Source of the DNA: an uncultured Sphingomonadaceae bacterium
GTDB taxonomy: Bacteria; Pseudomonadota; Alphaproteobacteria; Sphingomonadales; Sphingomonadaceae
Length of the DNA: 64,000 nucleotides
Reading direction: 5' to 3'
NCBI GenBank assembly: GCA_938050045.1
Contig: CALLJS010000006.1
Span: forward strand, 62,001 to 126,000
Part shown: positions 53,306 through 61,689 of the stretch, in pieces
How the letters are laid out: each line of letters starts with the position of its first letter
Numbering within the stretch: position 1 is the first letter of the stretch
The notes under the pieces: model-generated
What the model was told of the DNA's origin: nothing
Seen by the model: the letters and a program-made list of their open reading frames with translations, nothing else
The model's database searches: none
Made by a program: the position numbers and the translations under genes

Positions 53306-55651
53306 TCAGAGGGGTTGCCCATTTTGATCGCGCAACACTTCTCTGCGGCCAATATGGTTGGGGGCCGAGACGATAGCTTCTTCTTCCATACGGTCGATCA
53401 ATCGCGCTGCACTATTATAGCCGATACGCAATTGTCTTTGTATCCAGCTAGTTGAGGCTTTTTGGCTTTCAAACACAATCTGACAGGCTTTTATATATTG
53501 CTCATCTTCGGGGTTATTGGCTTTTAATCCATCGAGCGCAAAACCGCCATCTTCAGGTTCTTCGGTAACGGCTTGAATATATTCTGGCGTCCCTTGCTCG
53601 CGCCAATAATCGGCTACGCGGCGCACTTCTTCATCGGATACAAATGGCCCGTGGATACGCATTAATTGCTTGCCGCCTGCCATATAGAGCATATCGCCCT
53701 TGCCCAATAATTGTTCGGCGCCCTGTTCGCCCAAAATGGTGCGCGAATCTATCTTTGATGTAACATGAAAGCTGATCCGCGTCGGCAAATTTGCTTTGAT
53801 AACACCGGTAATAACATCCACCGAAGGCCGCTGCGTCGCCATAATAAGATGAATGCCAGCCGCCCTTGCCTTTTGGGCAAGACGCTGGATAAGAAATTCA
53901 ACCTCTTTGCCCGCTGTCATCATCAAATCGGCAAGCTCATCAACCACCACCACAATTTGCGGCATCGCTTCATAATCGAGGCTCTCTTCTTCATATTGCG
54001 GTTGCCCCGTCATTTGATCATAGCCAATTTGCACTTTGCGGCCCAAGGGATTACCTTTGGCTTTGGCATTGCGCACCTTTTCATTGAAATTTGCTAAATT
54101 ACGCACCGATAATGAGGACATCATACGATAGCGTTCTTCCATCTGCTCCACCGCCCATTTTAGCGCGCGAACCGCTTTGGCGGGCTCTGTAACAACGGGG
54201 GATAATAGATGCGGAATATCATCATAAATGCTTAGCTCTAACATTTTCGGATCGATCATTATCAATCGGCATTGATCGGGTGTCATTCGGTATAATAATG
54301 ATAATATCATACAGTTTAGGCCCACCGATTTACCCGACCCCGTCGTACCCGCAACTAATAAATGCGGCATCGGAGCAAGGTCAGCAATCACTGGGTCTCC
54401 CGAAATATTCTTGCCCAAAATTATCGGTAATTGGCCATCTTTACCTTGGAAATCATCCGATTCCACCATCTCCGATAGCGACACCATTTCACGCTCTGAA
54501 TTGGGCAATTCAATCCCCATCACCGTGCGCCCTGGAATCACCGAAACACGGGCCGAGAGCGCCGACATATTGCGCGCAATATCCTCGGCCAACTGTATCA
54601 CACGGCTCGATTTAATGCCAGGCGCTGGTTCCAATTCATACATAGTCACCACAGGGCCTGGGCGGACAGCTTTAATCTCACCCTTAACGCTAAAATCATC
54701 GAGCACCGTTTCGAGCAATCTGGCATTGCGCTCTAAAGCCGCTTTGTCGAGCTTTGGGGCAGATTTTTCAGCAGCAGGGTCAAGCAAATCAACCGATGGC
54801 AATGCATAATTGCTCAAAAAATCGCCTTGGCGTGCGCCCGTTGAAAAACTTGCCTTTTTTGGGGCTTGGCTTGGTTCAGCAATCTCTGGTGCGGGGCGTT
54901 TATCAGCGACGACTTGTTTGCGCGGCACAGGCTCTTTGGCCGATATAATATCGATATCGCCTTGCGCATCTTCTTGCACATCTTCTAGCGTGTCTTCTTG
55001 CGTGTCCTCTTTTTGCTTCCTCGCAAATGAGAAACCTAATTTGGGCCGTTTCATCGAAGGGATATGGATAATGCGATCTTCCAACCGCAACGCGCTCACA
55101 ACGCTATATAATCCGCCGATGAGCGATACCGCCAACAATAAAATTCGGCCAAAACTCTGCCAACCCGCATCCACCAATATTATGGCTTCATTGCCAAGTT
55201 TAGCGAGCAATAATGCAAAAACACCACCCCAGCCCGCGGGCAGACTGACCTTACTCTCTTGCTGCCAAAATGCCATCGCAAAGCCAATGAGCAAAACACC
55301 GATGATCGTGAAGATAATCTGTCTGCGCCAATAGGGCTGCGTTTTATTTTTCCACATCCGGTGGGTAAAAACCACCAACAACGGAATGAATAATATCGAC
55401 GGGAGGCCAAACAAAAATAGAGCCGCATCGGATAAATAAGCCCCAAAAGAACCCAATAAATTATGCGATGCGCCAGACGCTGCGCTATTGAATGCATTGT
55501 CTTCGGATGCATAGCTCAAAAGCGATAATGTATAGATAATGGTGAATAAACCCAGAGCAATAGCCCCAAATAGCATACCGCTGCGCCGCACGCTTAATTT
55601 TATCATTTCGCGCCAATTTACCGCTGAATTATTTTTGCTTGTTGATGCCAT
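53306..55651 (-). CDS. ftsK: DNA translocase FtsK
   Basis: A 781-aa DNA pump that clears and segregates chromosome ends at the division septum. Four N-terminal transmembrane segments occupy about residues 20-185. A charged linker follows with short ED-rich repeats (about 205-240). The motor has Walker A VAGTTGSGKSVGLNCMIL and Walker B VVVVDELADLMM, and the winged-helix gamma domain lies at the end (STSWIQRQLRIGYNSAARLI). ATG at 55651 (MASTSKNNS) is preferred over the TTG at 55669. Length is normal. It is divergent from the UbiH-type gene. Confidence 0.95.
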   Translation of the reverse strand: MASTSKNNSAVNWREMIKLSVRRSGMLFGAIALGLFTIIYTLSLLSYASEDNAFNSAASGASHNLLGSFGAYLSDAALFLFGLPSILFIPLLVVFTHRMWKNKTQPYWRRQIIFTIIGVLLIGFAMAFWQQESKVSLPAGWGGVFALLLAKLGNEAIILVDAGWQSFGRILLLAVSLIGGLYSVVSALRLEDRIIHIPSMKRPKLGFSFARKQKEDTQEDTLEDVQEDAQGDIDIISAKEPVPRKQVVADKRPAPEIAEPSQAPKKASFSTGARQGDFLSNYALPSVDLLDPAAEKSAPKLDKAALERNARLLETVLDDFSVKGEIKAVRPGPVVTMYELEPAPGIKSSRVIQLAEDIARNMSALSARVSVIPGRTVMGIELPNSEREMVSLSEMVESDDFQGKDGQLPIILGKNISGDPVIADLAPMPHLLVAGTTGSGKSVGLNCMILSLLYRMTPDQCRLIMIDPKMLELSIYDDIPHLLSPVVTEPAKAVRALKWAVEQMEERYRMMSSLSVRNLANFNEKVRNAKAKGNPLGRKVQIGYDQMTGQPQYEEESLDYEAMPQIVVVVDELADLMMTAGKEVEFLIQRLAQKARAAGIHLIMATQRPSVDVITGVIKANLPTRISFHVTSKIDSRTILGEQGAEQLLGKGDMLYMAGGKQLMRIHGPFVSDEEVRRVADYWREQGTPEYIQAVTEEPEDGGFALDGLKANNPEDEQYIKACQIVFESQKASTSWIQRQLRIGYNSAARLIDRMEEEAIVSAPNHIGRREVLRDQNGQPL

Positions 55652-55815
55652 ATTGGCAAATATCCTCAATTAATTGCTTCAATCGGATACCTTTTGCGCC
55701 TTATAAGGACTCCCCGTCAAGAGTCTGCTTCAAATCAATAGAAATTTTAACAAATATCATAAGACAATATCCCCTATATGATATAAGGAAATATGCAGCA
55801 ATAAAGGTGAAATTG

Positions 55816-57039
55816 ATGAACAAAGCAGCGCATAATTTTGATGTCATCATTGTCGGCGGCGGATTAATTGGGTTATTACAGGCTCTATCGTTGGCACAAT
55901 ATGATGTGCGCTGTGCCATTATCGATCAGAGCGATATAGTCTTGATGCAATCTCACAGTTTCGATGGCCGCACCTCGGCCCTTACCAGCGCGAGTATGAA
56001 TATGCTCAATATGCTCAATCTAGATAAAGCTATTTTGGGCCAAGGCGCGCCTATAGAAAAAATCATTGTCCGCGATGGCAATGATGGCCCGCCTATCTGT
56101 TTTGATGATGACGCAGCATTGGCAAATGTCTTTGAAAACCAAAAATTACGCATTGCGCTGTTGGATGCCGCGTTAAAACATGATAATATTACCCCCTATT
56201 TTTCGGCAATAATCGCTGAACATAATAGTGATGATTATGGCGTCCATATCCTAATGGATGACGGCACAAATTTGCGCTCTCACCTGCTAATTGGTGCCGA
56301 TGGCCGCAATAGCCAAGTGCGTCAATCAGCCCAAATCACCCTATCGCAATGGAGCTATAACCATCACGCCTTAGTAGGGGCCATTGCCCATGAAAAACCG
56401 CATGATAATATCGCGCATGAGCTGTTTTTTAACGAAGGGCCATTGGCGTTATTGCCCATGACACCCAGTGCATCGGCGCAGCATCGCTCTTCGCTGATAT
56501 GGTCAGTTCCGCAAAGCCAAAGCAACGCCTATCAAAAATTATCACCAAAAATATTGGCGCATGAATTGGACAAAAAAACCAATGGATTATTGGGTAAATC
56601 CAACCTCATTGCCCCGCTTATCTCCTATCCGCTAGGGTTTCACAGCGCGGTAAATCTCACCGCCAAACGGGTCGCATTGATTGGCGATAGCGCGCACCGC
56701 GTTCACCCCATCGCGGGCCAAGGATTGAACCTTGGTTTCAGAGATGTAGCAGCGCTCACCGAAGCATTAGTCGATGGTACGCGCCTTGGGTTGGAATGCG
56801 GTGATGCGCAATTACTGGCCCGCTATGAACGTTGGCGCAGCGTTGATAATCTAACGGTTTGCATGGCCACCGATGGTATTAATCAGCTCTATGCCATTCC
56901 TGGAAAAACGGCCCAAGGGATAAGACGCATGGGCATGGATATGATCCAAAAATCAGAACGTATCAAAGCATTCCTTACACAAGAAGCGCGCGGCGAAGCT
57001 GGGGAATTGCCCAAAATGCTCTCGGCAACCATACTCTAA
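55816..57039 (+). CDS. UbiH/UbiF/COQ6 family FAD-dependent hydroxylase
   Basis: A 407-aa flavoprotein monooxygenase acting on ubiquinone-ring intermediates. The FAD fold begins DVIIVGGGLIGLLQALSLAQ, and the second FAD motif is ALIGDSAHRVHPIAGQGLNL near residue 290. ATG at 55816 is chosen because AAAGGTGAAATTG lies upstream; the open frame reaches back 59 codons without homology. Which ring position it hydroxylates cannot be told. It links to the respiratory theme of the petABC genes. Confidence 0.93.
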   Translation: MNKAAHNFDVIIVGGGLIGLLQALSLAQYDVRCAIIDQSDIVLMQSHSFDGRTSALTSASMNMLNMLNLDKAILGQGAPIEKIIVRDGNDGPPICFDDDAALANVFENQKLRIALLDAALKHDNITPYFSAIIAEHNSDDYGVHILMDDGTNLRSHLLIGADGRNSQVRQSAQITLSQWSYNHHALVGAIAHEKPHDNIAHELFFNEGPLALLPMTPSASAQHRSSLIWSVPQSQSNAYQKLSPKILAHELDKKTNGLLGKSNLIAPLISYPLGFHSAVNLTAKRVALIGDSAHRVHPIAGQGLNLGFRDVAALTEALVDGTRLGLECGDAQLLARYERWRSVDNLTVCMATDGINQLYAIPGKTAQGIRRMGMDMIQKSERIKAFLTQEARGEAGELPKMLSATIL

Positions 57040-57060
57040 ACCTATAAGATTATGCTTTCT

Positions 57061-57732
57061 TCAACTCGATTCCGTGACAGGTACAATCCGGATTTCGACG
57101 CGGCGATTGAGGGCGCGGCCCTCATCGGTCACATTGCTCGCGCGCGGCTGGCTCTCACCAAATCCGCGCGTTGCAATGCGCGCCTGATTAACCCCGCGCC
57201 CCGAGAGATATTCTGCTACGCTATTGGCTCTGCGTTCGGATAATTGTTGATTATGGCTATCAGAGCCGGTTGAATCGGTGTGCCCCAACACATCAACATA
57301 GGATTGTTCAAATTCGGCAAGCGTTGTCGATACTTTATCCAATGAAGCACCAAATTGCGAATTAATGGTAGCACTATTCACATCAAACGTGACCTCTGAT
57401 GGTAAATCAAGGATTAGATTATCGCCATCGCGCACCACATTAATGCCTGTTCCAGACGTTTGCTCGCGCAATTTCTTTTCTTGATCGTCCATATAACGAC
57501 CAATGCCTGCACCCGCGATAGCCCCAATGCCTGCGCCCAATAATTTTTCGCTGCGATCGTTGCGCCCGCCGATGACGTCACCTAGCAAATACCCCCCCAA
57601 TGCTCCGCCTACACCACCCATCGCGGTTTTAGAAATTGATTTTTTGCCCGTTTCTGGGTTTGTAACGCAAGCCGAGAGCGCCATCATAATGCCCATGATA
57701 GAGAGCGAGGCCATTGTATTTTTTATATTCAT
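57061..57732 (-). CDS. OmpA-family lipoprotein with glycine zipper
   Basis: A 223-aa outer-membrane lipoprotein. The lipobox is LSAC near residue 22, a glycine-zipper segment (GGVGGALGGYLLGDVIGG, then GAGIGAIAGAGIGRYMDD) follows, and the OmpA C-terminal peptidoglycan-binding domain is at about 115-220 (VLGHTDSTGSDSHNQQLSER, IATRGFGESQP). This is the YiaD-like arrangement, anchoring the outer membrane to the wall. The start follows AGAGGAATGCTTAT. It is convergent with the UbiH-type gene. Confidence 0.93.
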   Translation of the reverse strand: MNIKNTMASLSIMGIMMALSACVTNPETGKKSISKTAMGGVGGALGGYLLGDVIGGRNDRSEKLLGAGIGAIAGAGIGRYMDDQEKKLREQTSGTGINVVRDGDNLILDLPSEVTFDVNSATINSQFGASLDKVSTTLAEFEQSYVDVLGHTDSTGSDSHNQQLSERRANSVAEYLSGRGVNQARIATRGFGESQPRASNVTDEGRALNRRVEIRIVPVTESS

Positions 57733-57888
57733 ATAAGCATTCCTCTTATAAATAATTCCATGCTAAACTCCGCATGACGCGCTATATCTGCACTTTTGAA
57801 TATTAACGATAGATGATTGAACGGATATTCTTGTAAAATTTGCATATTCAGATAAATCACAAAATATGAAATATATTTGGTTGCCCCA

Positions 57889-59196
57889 ATGACAATTTTC
57901 CCATGGCTAGATGCCGCCATTATCATGGCCCTCATAATGCTCAATGGCGTGTTTGCAATGTCCGAACTGGCCATTGTATCGGCGCGCACGGCCAAATTAA
58001 ACGCTATGGCAGAATCTGGCAATAAAGGGGCGGCCATGGCCATAGAATTGGCCAAAGACCCTGGAAAATTTCTCTCCACGGTTCAAATCGGCATCACTTT
58101 AATCGGTATTATTGCTGGTGCTTATTCTGGCGCAAGCCTTGGCGGCCCCGTAGCCGAGAGATTAGCCGCTCTGGGTATGGATGATTCTTTGGCGAGCAGT
58201 TTTGGCTTTGGCCTAGTGATTGGCATCACCACCTATTTTTCATTGGTCATTGGTGAATTAGTCCCCAAACAATTTGCACTGGTGGCGCCCGAACGTTTGG
58301 CCTCTATCATGGCGATGCCGATGCGCTGGCTTTCCATTATTGCGGCTCCATTTGTATGGATATTGGACAAATCTAGCGCGATAATATTTCGGCTATTGGG
58401 GTTGCGCAGAGACAGTAGGGTCGCATTATCGGCCGAAGAATTAAAAATGATTTTTGCTGAGGCGACATCCGAGGGCATTATCGAAGAGCATGAGCAAAAG
58501 GTGATTGCAGGTGTTGTGCGCTTGGCCGATCGCCCAGTGCGCGAGGTGATGACGCCGCGTACCGAGGTTGATTGGATCGCCGCTGAAGCATCGCTCGAAG
58601 ATGTTAATAGAGCTTTGCTACAATCTCCGCACACGCGATTGCCCGTCGCTGAAGCAAATGTCGATAATATTATTGGCGTTGTGCAAGCCCGCGATATTAT
58701 GCGATCACAGATTAAAGGCAGCACCACAAATATACGCACCCTAATGCGCCGTGCGACTATCGTCCCCGATCAATTGGATGCTATGGATGCGCTGGAACAA
58801 TTACGCAGTGCCGAGGTACCAATGCTGCTCGTTCATGATGAATATGGGCATTTCGAAGGTATCGTCACGCCCAATGATTTACTCACCGCCATTGCGGGCG
58901 AATTTGCATCCGATAGAGATATAGGAGCAGCCCCAGAGATTATTGCGCTAAACGATGGCAGCCGCATAATTTCGGGGGCCATGTCCGCAGATAATATGTC
59001 AGAAATATTGGGCATCAACCTACCTGAGGATAGAGATTATGCTACCGTTGCTGGCCATGCGTTGCATGTTTTACGCCACCTCCCATCCGAAGGCGAATAT
59101 TTTGTCGATCAGGGCTGGCATTTTGAAATTATCGATATGGATGGACGCAAGATTGATAAATTGCGTATTTTTCAGATTGAACCAAAAGAATCCTAA
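57889..59196 (+). CDS. CNNM/CorC-type transporter-associated protein
   Basis: A 435-aa membrane protein of the hemolysin/CorC (CNNM) family. A DUF21 transmembrane domain fills about residues 1-180 (IIMALIMLNGVFAMSELAIV, IGITTYFSLVIGELVPKQFA). Two CBS domains follow (about 205-330; REVMTPRTEVDWIA, LLVHDEYGHFEGIVTPNDLL), then a C-terminal CorC/HlyC domain. The family transports or senses divalent cations such as magnesium (family knowledge). ATG at 57889 is used; the frame extends four codons to a TTG. Confidence 0.9.
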   Translation: MTIFPWLDAAIIMALIMLNGVFAMSELAIVSARTAKLNAMAESGNKGAAMAIELAKDPGKFLSTVQIGITLIGIIAGAYSGASLGGPVAERLAALGMDDSLASSFGFGLVIGITTYFSLVIGELVPKQFALVAPERLASIMAMPMRWLSIIAAPFVWILDKSSAIIFRLLGLRRDSRVALSAEELKMIFAEATSEGIIEEHEQKVIAGVVRLADRPVREVMTPRTEVDWIAAEASLEDVNRALLQSPHTRLPVAEANVDNIIGVVQARDIMRSQIKGSTTNIRTLMRRATIVPDQLDAMDALEQLRSAEVPMLLVHDEYGHFEGIVTPNDLLTAIAGEFASDRDIGAAPEIIALNDGSRIISGAMSADNMSEILGINLPEDRDYATVAGHALHVLRHLPSEGEYFVDQGWHFEIIDMDGRKIDKLRIFQIEPKES

Positions 59197-59553
59197 GCCA
59201 AGAACAACGCCCCAAACAAAAATAAAGTTCTGAACAAAAATAAAGTCCCGCGCAAATAATATGGCTTTATAGGTCGGTAATAATAATGCCCAAAACCCAA
59301 GGCTAGCCCTAACAAACCCAAAGCTAGGCCCTAACAAACCCAAGGCTAGGCCTAACAAACCCAAAGCTAGGCCCTAAAAAATCCAAGGCTAGACCCTACA
59401 AAAAATCCAGAGTCAGCCTCTAGTTAGACGCGCGGACGCACCGTCAAAATGGCACTGAAATCTGGAAAAAAAGCTCTGTTGGCTATATTTATTGCCTCGG
59501 CAAAGCATTTTCTGCCAGAAATTTAAGCCATTTTGGCGTGCGCAAAATTTGTC
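59197..59553. repeat. Gene-free 357-bp spacer with degenerate 23-bp repeats
   Basis: Between about 59287 and 59396 lie five imperfect units of about 22 bases around AAACCCAAGGCTAGGCCCTAA, and just before them a doubled ACAAAAATAAAGT at 59216-59247. A 97-codon frame on the minus strand (59071-59364) runs through the repeat into the CNNM gene; it is hydrophobic, overlaps that gene and is probably not coding. The 150 bases after the repeat show nothing recognisable. Confidence 0.7.
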
Positions 59554-60390
59554 CTAACGTTTAATCTCTGATCCCAAAGAGCCATATTTTTTCTCAAAGC
59601 CTTTGACATCGCCTTTGCTGAGTAATTTGGCTTGGTCGACCCAATTATCGCGGCTGATACGGCCTGCAAAACTGCCAAGTTTAGAATCAACATCTCTCAC
59701 ATCAGCAGCCTTCCAATTGGCGATTTGATCGAATGATGTGACACCAAGCGATTTAAGCAAGCCATTTAATTTTGGCCCTACGCCTTTTAACAATTCCAAA
59801 TCATTTGGAATGACGGTTGGCGTGGCTTTTTTGGCGGCTGGTTTTTTGGCGGCGGGTTTTTTGGTAGCTGGTTTTGCTGCAGCCGCCTTAGGAGCCGCTT
59901 TAGCAGCCGTCTTCTTTACCGTAGAAGCGGCCTTGGTCGCTGATTTCTTGGTGGTGCTCGCCGCTGTTTTGGCGGTTGATTTTGTTTTAGATGCCGCTGC
60001 TACGGTTGCTTTTTTCGCCGTTGCAGCGGTCTTTTTTGCTGTTTTAGGAGCACCGCTGGCGGCCTTAGCCGTTTTCTTGGTCGCGCTCGCCGCTTTTTGG
60101 GCCGTCGATCTGGTCTTTTTCGCCGTTGATGTAGCCGCGCTTTGTGTTTTTTCGATCCCTGATTTAGCCGTTGATAAGCTTGTATCCGCTGCTTTCTTTG
60201 TCACATTTACCGCACCAGAGGCCGTTTTAGTGACTGTATCTGTCGCAGAATTGATAAGGCCAGAAGCCATGCCTGCATTATTATCATGGCTATCGGCTCC
60301 TGGTTTCGCCCATGCCCACCATGCTGTCAAAAGCCCAATCAATAGAGCTATCGCTAGCCATATCCAATTTTCTGCTAAAAATTCCATCAT
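59554..60390 (-). CDS. Membrane-anchored histone-H1-like protein with HhH domain
   Basis: A 278-aa protein with three parts. A single transmembrane segment (about residues 8-28, WIWLAIALLIGLLTAWWAW) comes first. A long Ala/Lys/Thr/Ser-rich region (about 55-195) follows, with repeated KKPAAKK and STAKK units like histone H1 tails. A helix-hairpin-helix domain (about 200-265; LELLKGVGPKLNGLLKSLG, FDQIANWKAADVRDVD) ends the protein. HhH domains of this kind bind DNA or serve in protein contacts. The likely orientation puts the tail in the cytoplasm. The start at 60390 follows GGGGGA by eight bases. It lies 112 bases after a 31-aa microprotein gene on the same strand. Confidence 0.85.
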   Translation of the reverse strand: MMEFLAENWIWLAIALLIGLLTAWWAWAKPGADSHDNNAGMASGLINSATDTVTKTASGAVNVTKKAADTSLSTAKSGIEKTQSAATSTAKKTRSTAQKAASATKKTAKAASGAPKTAKKTAATAKKATVAAASKTKSTAKTAASTTKKSATKAASTVKKTAAKAAPKAAAAKPATKKPAAKKPAAKKATPTVIPNDLELLKGVGPKLNGLLKSLGVTSFDQIANWKAADVRDVDSKLGSFAGRISRDNWVDQAKLLSKGDVKGFEKKYGSLGSEIKR

Positions 60391-60464
60391 TTTCTAAGTC
60401 CCCCATACTTATGATTATATTCTATCTAAATTTTATTTTTTTGATATAATTATTGTTCGCTCGC

Positions 60465-60512
60465 GCCCGCTTAATTATTGGCCCGCTTAATTATTGGCGC
60501 ACTTAATTGTTG
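60465..60512. repeat. 16-bp triple tandem repeat at the end of a microprotein gene
   Basis: GCCCGCTTAATTATTG occurs twice (60465-60480, 60481-60496), followed by the related GCGCACTTAATTGTTG (60497-60512), which contains the last codons and stop of the 31-aa gene. The two outer copies look like duplications of that gene's 3' end. Confidence 0.85.
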
Positions 60513-60598
60513 GCGCGATACCAAATAAGACTCCCCAAAAATAATCCTATTCCAAAAAACACCAACATACCCAACAATGTTTCCATTAATACTGGCAT
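60503..60598 (-). CDS. 31-aa single-pass membrane microprotein
   Basis: A short frame reading MPVLMETLLGMLVFFGIG then LFLGSLIWYRANN. It has a strong ribosome-binding site, GGAGAG, five bases before the ATG. One hydrophobic helix with a WYR end suits a small inner-membrane protein. It lies between the OmpA-BON gene and the HhH gene on the same strand, so the three may form one operon. I do not recognise a family. Small size makes translation unproven, but the site and composition argue for it. Confidence 0.6.
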   Translation of the reverse strand: MPVLMETLLGMLVFFGIGLFLGSLIWYRANN

Positions 60599-60667
60599 AA
60601 AATCTCTCCAACTATTTGTCTAATAAAAATCGGCAACAGCCATGCAACATTGCTGTTACATTCTCAA

Positions 60668-61414
60668 TTATGAAATTATAAATATCGTGCGGCGGTTTTT
60701 GGCATTAGCTGCTGATGTTCTAGCATTTTCCAGCGGTTTGCTGCTGCCATAGCCTTTTGCAATCACACGGTCAGCATCCAGACCGCGCTTGATAAGTTCA
60801 TCCCTTACAGAGGCTGCGCGTCCTTCTGATAGCCTCTGGTTGACATCAGCGGCACCCATTAAATCGGTATGGCCTTGCACTTCTAATTTTACACCAGCGC
60901 AGGGTTTGATAGCGGCAACAATTTCATCCAATAATCCATAGCTATTGGGTGTCACATAAGAGCTGCCCGAGCGAAAGTTGATATTTTTACCATCTGTAAT
61001 GCTATTAACCCCGCTTTGGCATTTTGCTACCACAGCCTGAATCGCAGGATCATCGGTTTCATTGGCAGCAATTTCTTTTGTGTCATGGGCCGCACTGTTA
61101 CGCGCCATGCTGTCATTTGCGCTATCATCAGCCCAGCGCACATTGCCAATGCCAGAAATATTTTCGGCGATAGATAATGCTTTATTGCGTTGATCCTCTG
61201 AGACATTGCCGCTCAAAATAGCATTTCGGGTGATTGATGGATCGCGTTCAAAATCTATTGCAACGCCTTCGATACCTGCATTGGCTATTTCATATTGCGT
61301 TTTGCTCTCTAATGTATCAACAAATGATGACCCCGTAGAGCCAATAAAATGCGCCCCCAATGCCAATAAAGATGTGACCACTGAACCGATTAAAATTTTA
61401 GTACTATTATCCAT
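60668..61414 (-). CDS. OmpA-family protein with BON domain
   Basis: A 248-aa membrane-anchored protein. An N-terminal hydrophobic segment (about residues 6-24) is followed by a BON-like domain (about 35-95; ITRNAILSGNVSEDQRNKAL, ISGIGNVRW) and a C-terminal OmpA peptidoglycan-binding domain (about 135-248; LEVQGHTDLMGAADVNQRLS, VIAKGYGSSKPLENAR). ATG at 61414 (MDNSTKILIG) follows GGGAGGGGGAAAT. The extra upstream frame contains a 13-bp triple repeat and no homology. It may tether the envelope to the cell wall. Confidence 0.88.
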   Translation of the reverse strand: MDNSTKILIGSVVTSLLALGAHFIGSTGSSFVDTLESKTQYEIANAGIEGVAIDFERDPSITRNAILSGNVSEDQRNKALSIAENISGIGNVRWADDSANDSMARNSAAHDTKEIAANETDDPAIQAVVAKCQSGVNSITDGKNINFRSGSSYVTPNSYGLLDEIVAAIKPCAGVKLEVQGHTDLMGAADVNQRLSEGRAASVRDELIKRGLDADRVIAKGYGSSKPLENARTSAANAKNRRTIFIIS

Positions 61415-61427
61415 ATTTCCCCCTCCC

Positions 61428-61466
61428 AATACAGCGAACCAATGCAGCGAACCAATGCAGCGCAAC
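61428..61466. repeat. 13-bp triple tandem repeat upstream of the OmpA-BON gene
   Basis: AATACAGCGAACC, AATGCAGCGAACC and AATGCAGCGCAAC are adjacent and lie just before the ribosome-binding site, so they are transcribed as part of the leader or sit in the promoter. Confidence 0.8.
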
Positions 61467-61689
61467 GATCGTATCACTATGCCCATCACACAAATATTGA
61501 TTCTCTCAAAGCCAGCTTAACCATAGTAAATCAAGAGTCCAGCCTGTCGGCGCAATAATCGCGTTTTGAGATAGGATTTTAACCATGGCCCAAGATTATA
61601 AGCGGATATGTTCCGCTATGATACAAATTGCGGCTGTTATTGGGTCACGCGCAAATATGAATATGCATCATCAAGGTCTAAAATTAGGC

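Noticed and set aside
59071-59364. A 97-codon minus-strand frame across the repeat spacer and the CNNM gene end
   Set aside because: It overlaps the CNNM coding region, its hydrophobic look comes from the AAACCC repeats, and no start signal is seen.
59738-60397. A long plus-strand frame opposite the H1-like HhH gene
   Set aside because: It is the shadow of an Ala/Lys-rich gene; such repeats open the opposite strand and the predicted protein is low-complexity.
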